Shown: in pieces, positions 23,282 to 33,200 of the stretch
Numbering within the stretch: position 1 is the first letter of the stretch
Layout: each line of letters starts with the position of its first letter
DNA from: Myxococcales bacterium
Lineage (GTDB): Bacteria > Myxococcota_A > Polyangia > Polyangiales > Houyiibacteriaceae
Direction: 5' to 3'
NCBI GenBank assembly: GCA_020430775.1
Contig: JAGQJE010000057.1
Span: forward strand, 1 to 37,634
Length of the DNA stretch: 37,634 nucleotides
The notes under the pieces: model-generated
Seen by the model: only the letters and a program-made list of their open reading frames with translations
The model's database searches: none
What the model was told of the DNA's origin: nothing
Program-made: the position numbers and the translations under genes

Positions 23282-24189
23282 CGGCCGCGTCGCAGGCGCG
23301 GCGGCGCCGCGCCGGGCGTCCGAACGAGCCGCTTGCTGCGCCGCCGGGCGAGCGCGCGGACGCCGGAGCGCAGCCCTCGCGGGACGCGGTCGTTGACGAG
23401 GTGCGCGGCGACGGCGCCGAGCGCGCCCTGAGCCCGGCCGCGCCGTGTGAGCGCCGTGGCCGACCGGGCGAGCCAATCGCCTACCGGGTCCGCGCGCAAG
23501 GCCGACAGCACCGCGCGCGCCCGCGGGTCGCCCGTCCGTCGCGCGACCTCCGGGAGCACCCAACGGGCCGCCCGGGCGAGCCCGGAGCGCTCGAGGCGCT
23601 CGGCGACCGCCTCCGGCCCGAGCGCGGCGTGCTCCCCGACGCGCACGAGGTCCCGCACCGCACGATCCGGCGCGGCGGCGAAGTGGTCGCTCGCGAGCTT
23701 GCCGAGCAAGTGCGCGTACACGTCGAGCGGATCCTGGAGCACGACATCAACACCAAATAGCGAGTTGTTACGGGAACCTCTACGAAAAACCTCGTGCTCG
23801 TCGAGGCGATAACGCGCCTGGTCGAAGAGCCGCTGGTGTAGGTCGAGCCCGATGCCAAAGGGCGTCCGCAGGACCGCCGCGAGCTGCCAGCCTTCCTCGA
23901 TCGCCTCGTAGCCCCGCCCCTCGAGCAGGAGGCGCGCCTCGGGGAGACGCCCGGGGGCCACGAGCAGGTCGACGTCCGTAATCGCCCGCTCCGATGGGTC
24001 GTCGTAGACCCAGCGCTGTAGGAGCACGCCCTTGATGGGCATCAGCGCGATCCCGGCCGCCCCGAGCGCACCCGCCACGTCGCGCACGACCGCCTCGGCG
24101 ACCATGGCCGTCACCGCGCGGCCGCGGCGCCCGTCGCGCTCCGTCCCGCGCCGGTCCCGCGGCTGCTGCTCCGGTGCCGATCGCTCCAC
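23278..24189 (-). CDS. Nucleotidyltransferase family protein (NTP_transf_5-like)
   Basis: 303 residues if started at the GTG at 24189; ATG at 24105 (M29) would give 275. Seen: LMPIKGVLLQRWVYDDPSERAITDVDLLV with K53-G54 and the metal-binding pair D72-x-D74, the signature of the uncharacterised nucleotidyltransferase family (PF14907-type). Conserved blocks GIGLDLHQRLF and DPLDVYAHLLGKLASDHF follow. This family recurs beside HprK-like kinases, PqqD proteins and exosortase or lasso-type clusters, where it is thought to transfer a nucleotide to a peptide or carrier. It faces the precursor gene; the two stop codons overlap in one CTAG. It lies 67 nt downstream of the giant TPR gene on the same strand, which may be incidental. 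Confidence 0.85.
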   Translation of the reverse strand: MERSAPEQQPRDRRGTERDGRRGRAVTAMVAEAVVRDVAGALGAAGIALMPIKGVLLQRWVYDDPSERAITDVDLLVAPGRLPEARLLLEGRGYEAIEEGWQLAAVLRTPFGIGLDLHQRLFDQARYRLDEHEVFRRGSRNNSLFGVDVVLQDPLDVYAHLLGKLASDHFAAAPDRAVRDLVRVGEHAALGPEAVAERLERSGLARAARWVLPEVARRTGDPRARAVLSALRADPVGDWLARSATALTRRGRAQGALGAVAAHLVNDRVPRGLRSGVRALARRRSKRLVRTPGAAPPRLRRGR

Positions 24190-24256
24190 GCGTCGAGCGT
24201 AGCCCGAAGGCGACGGCGGTGCGCGCGACTGACCGACGCAGCCCCGTCGCCGGTCG

Positions 24257-27200
24257 CTACACCCGGATCTGGAGCCCGAGGTGCTCTCGGAGGGTGAAGT
24301 ACGCCTCCGAGACGCTGTAGAGCAGCAGGTCCTGCACCTTCTCCTGCACGGGCACGGGGACGCTGCTGTCGTCGGCGACGGCGCGCGCCATCCGCGTCGC
24401 GGTCGCGAGGTCGTCGCACACGAGCAGGCCCGCCCGGTTCGCGGTCAGGTCGACGGCGCGCATCCAGGCCTTGATGTCGACGGCGGCCTCGGACTCGACG
24501 AAGCGGGTCGCGATCTTGCGCAGGCGGTCCTTCGTCGGCTGGTCGATGTGCTCGGCGAGCGGCTTCGCCCAGGTGTCGACCTGCGGATCCGCGCCCGCCA
24601 CACCCGCGATGCGCAGCGCCGCGAGCAGCACCATGCGCAGCTCGGCGTGCGACTTCAGCAAGGTCCGCGCGAAGTGCTCCGGCCGGTAGTAGGCGAGGTG
24701 GCGCCCCATGGCGAAGTGGATCTCCCGCGGGCCGTAGCCGTGGGTGGACCCCTGCGCGAGGTCGGCGCCGCAGAGCAAGACCGGCGGAGCGCTCCCTGGC
24801 ACGTCGGCGAGGCCGCCCGGCGTGCCGGGCGACAAGAGCAGGCGCACGCCGTAGGGGATCGCGTAGAACGAGACGAGCTGCGCGAAGCTGGTCGCGACCG
24901 TCCCGCTCTGCTCCGGGTGCGCGAGGTCGACGAACTTCTGCCGGTGCAGGTTGAGCTGCTTGTCGCTCTGCGCCTTGACGCGATGGAGCGCCGGGGCGAG
25001 GAGCTGGATCATCGCGGTGACGTACTTGTCGCGCTCGGGCGGCGCGAGCAGCGAGAAGTCGGCGTCGGCGATGCGGGCCGTGGCAGGGCGCGCGACGCCC
25101 TTGCCCCGGTATTGCTCGAAGAAGCGCCGCTGCTCTTCGTCCGCCTTGTCGAGGAAGCAGAGCGCGCCGGCGACGCAGAACGCCTTGTCATAGGCGTGCA
25201 GCGCGAAGTAGTGCTGGTACAGCGCACGGAACGACGCGACGCGCGCCGGGTCTCGCTGGAGCAGCCACTGGTGCTCCTCGATCGCCTTGTCGGCGTGGCC
25301 CGGGATGATCGCGTGCAGCTCCGCGAGGATCTCGTGATCGACCGCGTCGTCCGGGGCGATCTTGCTCGCCATCGTAAATGCCTCGGCCGCGGCGTCGAGG
25401 TTGCGCTGCCGGTCGCGGTAGATCAGCCCGAGCTGGTGCCACAGCTCGTGCTGGAGCTTCGGCTCCCCGCCGCCGGCCGACATCACGCGGTGGAGCATCT
25501 TGCGGTAAGCCCGCTCGAGCCCCTTCCAGTCCTTGCGGTCCTGGTGGATGCGGTTGATCGCCTCGAAGGGCTTGAGCTGGGTCGGGTCGTGGTCGAGCGC
25601 CCGATCGAACGCGCTCAGCGCCTGCGCCTGGTCGGCGAGCTCGTCACGCGCGATGACGCCCACTGTGTACGCGTACTTCGCGCGCGCGTCCGCCCGTGGG
25701 TTCGCGGCGGCGATGCGCTCGATGACGTCGATCGCCTCGGGCCACAGCCGCTGCCGCTGGTAGAGCGCGAGCAGGTCGTGCATGACGCCGAGGTCGCCCG
25801 GCCGCACGTCGAGCGCGTCGACGAGGTGCTCGGTCGCCCGGGTCGGGTCGTCGAGGTGGTCGCGGTGCACGGCGCCGAGCTCGGTCAGCAACCCAAAGCG
25901 CGTGTCGTCGTCGAGGGTCCCGTCGAGCAGGCGCTGCGTGTGCTCCGCCACCTCCGGCCAGCGGCCGGCCTCGCGGTGCAGCGCGACGAGCGCCCGAAGC
26001 GCGCCCGGATGCTGCGGGTCCTCAGCGAGCATCCGCTCGAACGCGGCCTGCGCGCCGGCGTCGTCGCCGAGCCGCCGCCGCGCCTCGCCGAGCCGCCCGA
26101 GCGCGCCGATGAGCTCGTCGCGGTCGAGGTCGGTCCCCTTCTCGTCGACGAGCGCCTGGTGCAGCTTTGCGGCGTCCGCCCAGTCGTGCGCGGCGAAGGT
26201 CGCCTCGGCGAGGCCCGCCTGCGCGCGCACGTCGTCGGGCTCCAGCTCGAGCGCGCGCCGGTAGGCCTTGATCGCCTCGGCGTGCTCCCCCTCGGCGCTC
26301 GCGGACTCGCCGAGCATGGTCGCGATGGCGTGCCGCGCCTCGCGGTCCTCGCCGCCGCCCCGATGGACGAGGCGCGACAGCAGCGGGAGCGCCGCGGCGT
26401 GCTCGCCCTGCTCGAAGTAGTGGGTCGCGAGGCGCTGCGCCGCGGCGTCGCAGGCCGGGTCGCGCGCGATGGCGGCCTTGTAGATCTCGACGGCCTGATC
26501 GGGATCGTCGAGGCGCTCCTCGTGGATGCGGGCGAGCGTCGTGAGGCGCTCGGCGGCGGCACGATCGCTGCTCGCGTGCACCGCCTCCTGCTCGAGCACG
26601 CGCACGGCGGCCGCCCAGTCCCCGGCGTCGACGTGGATCGCCCGCATCGCCTCGAGCGAGGCGACGTGGGACGGGTCGGCGTTCACGGCTCGCTCGTACG
26701 CCTCGAGCGCGCCCGCGCGGTCGCCGAGCTCCTCGTCGAGGATGCGCCCCATGCGGTAGCGGAGCGCCACCTGCTGGGGGCCAGGCTCGAGCTGGTCGGC
26801 GAGCTGCCCCATCATGTCGAGCGCGGCGGCGTGGTCGCCCCGCTCCTCGTAGAGGCGGGTGAGCGCCTCGAGGCTCTCCTGCTCGTCCGGGTCGATGGCG
26901 AGGACGTTCAGGTAGCTGTCGATCGCGTGGTCCGGGTCCTTCAGCTCGACGGCGTAGGTATCGCCGAGTCGCTTGTAGAGGCCCACGCGGGTGAGGCGAT
27001 CGGGCGTCGCCGCGACGTGGCGCTCGTACGTCTCGATCACGTCGTTCCACCGGCCGAGGCGCGCGTAGAGCTGGGCGAGCTCGTCGAGGGACTCTTCGTG
27101 CGTCGGGTCGATGTCGAGGACGGCCTCGAGCCGCTCGGCGGCCGACCCGTGCTTGACGAACTGGACTCGGTCGAGCTCGGCGAGCCCGCGCAGCAAGGCG

Positions 27201-30200
27201 ATGCGCTCCCCTTCGGTGTCGGCCAGGTCGAGCTTCGCCTCGAGCACACCGGCGAGGTCGCGCCAGCGCTCGGCCCGCCCGTACAGGCGCTGCAGTCCAG
27301 CGAGAGCGCGCGCGTCGTCCGGTGACGCCTCGCGCACCTGCTCGTACGCCTCGATCGCGCGATCGACCTGGCCGGTCTGCTGCTCGTGCAGCTCGGCGAG
27401 GGCGATGCGAGGGCCGGCGGGGTCCCCGCCTTGACGCTCGACCGCGCCGACCTGCCGCTCGAGCACGTCGGCGAGCCGGTCCCAGCGCTGCGCCCGGCGG
27501 TGCACCCGCTCGAGCCCGAGCAGCGCGGGCAGGTGGCCCTTGCGGGCCACGAGCGCGCGCTCGAAGTGCGTCTGCGCCTGCTCCATCGAGCCGAGGCGCT
27601 CCTCGGCGACCTCGCCCATCTGCGTGAAGGTCTCGGCCTGCACGGCCGGGTCGTCCGTGCTCTCGACGAGGCGCGCGAGGACCTGGTGGTAGGTGTCCCA
27701 CTGCCCGGTCGCGCGGTAGAGATCCGCCATCTGCTGCATGGCCGGGACGTTCTTGGGATCGAGCGCGAGGATCTGCCGGTAGTACGGCACGGCGTACTGC
27801 GGGTGGTCGAGGCGCTGGCCGTACCACCGGGCGCAGGCGAGGCAGATCGCGATCTTGCTCGGCGCGTCCTCGACCTGCTGCACGGCGGCGTTCGCCGTGG
27901 TGAGCAGCGGCTTCCACTTGTCCGCCTCGGCGGTCACACGCTCGAGCTGCTCGACGGTGCGATCGTCGGTGTAGTCGAGGCTCCACGCGAGCAGCAGGGC
28001 GTCGAAGGCGTCGTCCTTCGATCCCTTGCGCACGTCGTAGACCTCGGCCGCCCGCCGGAGCAGGTCGACGCGCTCGGCGGTGTCGCCCGTCGCGTCGATG
28101 CGCCCGAGGTAGAGCTGCACCAGGTCGTCCCAACGCGCCTCCTCGGCGAGGAGCGCCTCGAGGCGATCGAAGGCCACGCGGTGGTTCGGGTCGAGCTCGA
28201 GCACGCGCTGGTACGCATCGATACCGCCGGCAGGGCGCGCGAGCGGCCCGGACCAGACGTCGGCGACGGCGAGCCACTGCCTGACCTTCGCGTCGGGCTC
28301 GTCGAGGGCGCGCGCGCGCTGCGACATCACGTCGACCACGTCCTCCCAGCGCTCCTCGTCCCGGTACAGGCGCTCGAGCGCGTCGAGGGTGGCGGCGTCG
28401 CCCGGCGTCAGCTCGAGCACGCGCCGGTACGCGTCGGCCGCGTCGATCGGCTGGTCGAGGTGCTCCGCGTACGCGTACCCGAGCTGGCGATACACCTGCG
28501 CGCGCCGCTCGTTGTCGAGCGCGGACGCGTCGAGGTCGAGCAGCCGGTGCAGCGTGTCGGCGACGTCCTGCCAGCGCTCGTGCGCGCGGTGGATCTCCGA
28601 GATCTGCAGCAGCGCGTGCGCGTAGGTCGGCTCGAAGTCGACGATGCGCTCCCACGCGTCGATCGCGTCGCGGTCGCGGCCGAGCTTGTCGTCGAAGACG
28701 CGGGCGAGGTCGGCGTACGCGCGCTTGCGCTCGGCCGGGTCGTCGAGGACCGCGGCCTCGCGCTCGAGCACGTCGACGAGCGCCGGCCAGCGCTTCAGGT
28801 GGGCGTAGAGGTTGCCGAGCGCGTTGAGGGCCTCCGGGTCTTCGCCGCGCAGATCGAGCACCCGGTTCCACAGCGGGATGGAGCCCTCCGGGTCGGCGAG
28901 GTGCCCGGCGCGCAGCCGCGCCATCCGCACCAACACGTCCGCCTGCTGCGAGTCCCCGAACACTGCCTGAAGCTCGTGCTCGAACGCGCCGTACAGGTGC
29001 TCCCAGTCCTCGAGCCGCGTGTAGATCGTCTCGAGCGCGTTGATGGTCTTCGTGTGCTGCGGGTCGAGCTCGCCGAGCACGTGCTGGTAGATCGCGACCG
29101 CCTGGTCCGTGCGATCGAGCTCGTTCTCGAGCACGTGCCCGAGGCGGTAGTTGAGGTCGACGAGCTGGACGGTGTCGTCGGTCGCCTCGATGCGCCGCCC
29201 GAGCACGTCGGCGAGCTCCGCGTGCGCGCCGTCCTGCACGTAGATCCGATCGAGCGCCGTGAGCGCCGTCCGGTTCGTCGCGTCGACCCCGAGCAGGTAA
29301 CGGTACGTCGCCTCGGCGCGATCGATGTCGCCGAGCTCGTGCTCGTACACGCGCGCGAGCCGCGCTCCGAGCTCTCCCTTTCGCGGCGCTTCGAGCGGCG
29401 TGTCGAGGGCCTGCGCGTAGGTGTCGGCGAGCTGCGCCCACTGCCCGACCGAGCGCCCGAGCCGCTCCACCTCATGGAGCGTGTGGTCGTGCGTCGGGTC
29501 TTCGAGAAGCGCGCGCTGCATCCAAACGAACGCCGCGTCGGGGGCGCCGGCGCGCTCCTCGGCGATCTCGGCGATGCGGTGCATGGCGCCGACACGCTCG
29601 TCGAGCCCGTCGAGGTGCGCGACGCGGACCTCGTGTACGCGCATCAGCCGGTCCCAGCGCTCCTGCGCGCGGTAGAGCGGCTCGAGCGCCGCGCCGATCT
29701 GCTCGGTGCGCTCCCCGTGCTCGAAGAGCCGCTCGAGCGCGTGCCGCGCGTCGTCGTGCTCGGGTGCGGCCGCGAGGATCTCGCTGTACTGCGCGATCGC
29801 GCCGTCGAGGTCGTCGAGGTGGCGCTCCCGCACCTGTCCGAGGCGGTACTGGAGGGTCAGCACGGCGTCCGGGCTCGGCGCAAAGTCGATCTCGCGCGAC
29901 AGCACGCCCACGAGGTTCGGCCAGCGCTCGGTCCTCGTGTACAGTCGATCGAGCGCCTCGAGCGCCTCGACCCTGCCGTCGTCGTGGCTCAGCGCCTCCT
30001 CGCACCGGGCGATCGCGCGCTCAGGGTCGTGCAGCCGCTGCTCGAACACCCGCGCGGCACGCATGGCCGCGTCGGGGATGTCCTCGGCGGCGCCCTCGCG
30101 CACGCGTTCGAGCACCTCGTCGTAGAGCGCGCCGAGCTCCGGCCACCGCTCATCGGCCGCCGCGAGCCGCTCGAGCGCGGCGACGGTGCGCGCATCGCGC

Positions 30201-33200
30201 GGGTCGACCCGCAGCGCGCGGGCGTAGGCGTCGAACGCGCGCGCGCCGTTGTCGAGGGCCTCCTCGCTGATCTGCGCGATGCGGTGCAGCAGCTCGACCT
30301 TCACGACGGGGTCGCTCTGGTGCGCGACGAGGACCTCGAGCGTCCGCGCGAGCTCCTCGGGGCGGTCGGCGTCACGGTAGACCGGCTCGAGCGTCTCGGC
30401 CGCGAGCGACGGCGCCACGCCCTCGCCGATCATCGTCTCGAGCGCGTCGAGGGTGTCCTGGTGGTCTGGGACCTCGGCGAGCACGTCGCCGTAGAGCGCG
30501 ACCGCGCGCTCGGGGTCGCCGAGCCGCGTCCGGTGCAGGTCCGCGATGCGGAAGCGGTACGCCTGCGCCTCGTCGATGGTGGGGGCGAGCTCGGCCTCGC
30601 GCTCGAGCACGCCGAGCAGCTCCGGCCAGCGCTCGGTCGCGCCGTACAGCGCCTCCTTGCGCGCGAGCGCGTGCGTGTCGTCCGGCGCGAGCGTCAGGAC
30701 GCGATCGTGCGCCTCGAGCGCGCGGTCGACGTCGCCGCGCTCGGTCTCGTGCACCGCGGCGATGCGGGCGAAGAGCGCGCGCTTGTCGTGCTCGTCCGTG
30801 GTCACCTCGGCCTTGCGCTCGTACACCGACACGAGCTCGTCCCACTGGCCGGCGGCCGTGTGCAACGAGATCAGCCGATCGAGGGCGTGCGCCTCGCCTG
30901 GCTCGTCCTCGAGGACGAGGTGGTACGCGGCGATCGCATCGGCGGGGCGCTCGAGGATCTCCTCGTAGACCGCCGCGGCACGGAAGCGGTACGCCTTCGT
31001 CTCGTCCGGGTCCGGCAGCTTCGCGGCCTTGCGGAGATAGACCTCCGCGAGCGCGTCGTAGCGCTCGGTGACCTGATACAGGCGCTCGAGCGCGGTCAGC
31101 GCGTCGAGGTCGTCCGGGACGAGGGTCGCCGCCTGCTCGTAGTGAGCGATCGCCCCCTCGGGGTCCGCCAGTGCCTCCTCGCGGACTCGGGCGGCCTTGT
31201 GGTGCAGCGCGTTCGCGACCGCGGGGTCCTCGCACGCGGCGGCCTGCGCCGCGTAGGTCTCGGCGAGCGCCGCGGCGGCGTCGGTCTGCGCGCCGAGCCG
31301 CTCGAGGTGCGCCTGGGTCTCGTCGTCGGACGGGTCCTCCGCGAGCGCGCGCGCGTAGGTCTCGAACGCCGCGCGCTCGTCGCCGAGAGACTGCTCGTGC
31401 AGCGCGGCGATGCGGTGGAGCATCGCCCGCCGCGGCTCGCCGGGGTCGAGGTGCCGGAGCTGCACCTCGTGGACGCCCACCAGCTTGCCGTGCTCGTCGT
31501 GGCGGGTGTAGACGCCCTCGAGCATGTCGGCCGCCCGACGCTCGTGCGCCTGCTCGCCGAGCAGCCGCTCGAGCGCGCCGATCGCCGTCGCGCTGCTCGG
31601 ATCGAGCTCGAGCACGGCCTCGTACAAGTCGAGCGCGCGTGGGACGTCATCGAGGCGACGCTCTGAGACATCCGCCAGCCGGAGCATCGCGGCGCAGCGC
31701 GTCTCGTCGTCGCCGGCGAGCTCGATCCGCCGCTCTATGTTGGCGGCGAGCGCGTCCCACCGACCCTGCCGCTCGTAGAGGGCGTCGAGGCCCGCCAGCG
31801 CGCGCGCGCTCGTCGGGTCGAGCTCGAGCAGCTCCTCGTAGCACGCGATCGCCTGGTCCGGCCGCGACAGGCGCTCGTCGTAGAGCGCCGCCATCTGCGC
31901 GAGGAGCGCCTCTCGGTCGGCCATCGCGGTCGCGCGGTCGAGCCGCTGCCGGCACAGACCGACCCAGTCCTCGTAGCGCTCGGTCCGCGCGAACAGACCC
32001 TCGAGCGACTCGATGACCGCGCCGTCGTCCGGCATCTCCTGCAGCGCGTGGCGATACGCCTCGATGGCGCCGCCCGCGTCGTCGAGCCGCGTGTCACGCA
32101 GCCAGCCGGCGCGCACCCACAGGTCACGCCTGAGCGCGGGCGCGGGGACCCGCGCCTCGTCGGCCGCGAGCGACTCGAGCAGCGCGACGACCCTCGGCAG
32201 CTCGCCCTGCTCGTCGGCGATCGTCTCGAGTCGGCTCAGCGTGACCTGGCTGCTCGGCGCCTCGGTCAGCGCGTCCGAGTACACGGTGATCGCCCGCTCC
32301 GGCTCGCCGAGCGGTCCGGCGTGCAGCTCGCCGACCCGCGCGCGCAGCTCGAGGCGCTCGGCGGGGTCGTCGCTCGTCTCGCAGAGCACGGTGAGGGCGC
32401 GCGCGAGCGGCCGGTGCGCGCCGGTGGCCTCGTAGAGCGGCGTCAGCACCTCGGCGGTCCGACGCCGCACGTCGCCCTGGTCGAGCAGGGACTCGAGCGC
32501 CTCGCGGGCGCCTTCGTGCTCCGGGACCAGCGCGAGCGCGTCGCGCCACAGCTCGATCGCCCGGGGCGTGTCGTCGAGGTGCGCGTGCAGCTCGCGCCCA
32601 AGCCGGAACTTCCACGCCGCGAGCGCCTCGTCGGAGTCGGCGCCGAGCGCGATGCGCCGCTCGAGCACGTCCGCGAGCTCCGCGTGCTTGCCGAGCACCT
32701 CGTACAGGCGGTCGAGCGCCTGGAGCGCCTCGGGCTCTTCCTCGCCGTGCTCCGCGAGGATCGCCTGGTACGCCTCGACGGCGAGCTCCGGCGACTCGAG
32801 CGGCCCCTCGAGGGTCTCCGCCCGCCGGTAGGCGAGCGTGCGGCGGACCGCCGGCTCGTCCTCGAGCTCGATCTGCCGCTCGATGAGGCCGAGCAGATCG
32901 CGGTGCCGGCCGGTCCTGCCGTACAGGTCGACGAGCCGCCCGATGGCCTCGCGGTGGTCGGAGCGCTCGAGGTAGACCGTCTCGGCCTGGTCGATCGCCT
33001 CGTCGGTGCGGCCCCGCCGATCGAGCAGCCCGCTCAGCCGCATGCGGAGCGCGTGTGCCTCCGCCTCACCGTCGGCGCGGGCGATCGCGGCCCGGTACGC
33101 GTCGACCATGCGGTCCCACGCGTCGAGCGGCTCTGCCACACGCTCGACGTCCGCGCTCACCTCCGGGTCCTGCGGATCCGCCTCGAAGGCCTGCAGGTAC

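Noticed and set aside
20345-24189. Lasso-peptide cluster
   Set aside because: PqqD, kinase and YxxP would fit, but no transglutaminase-like B2 protease or asparagine-synthetase-like cyclase is present, and a radical SAM enzyme is.
27386-31666. Antisense open frame of 1426 codons over the giant TPR gene, and similar long frames at 24281-27325 and 32048-34576
   Set aside because: They arise from GC-rich codon bias in repeats; their translations are Arg/Val/Leu/Glu-rich without family motifs, while the minus frame encodes clear TPRs throughout.
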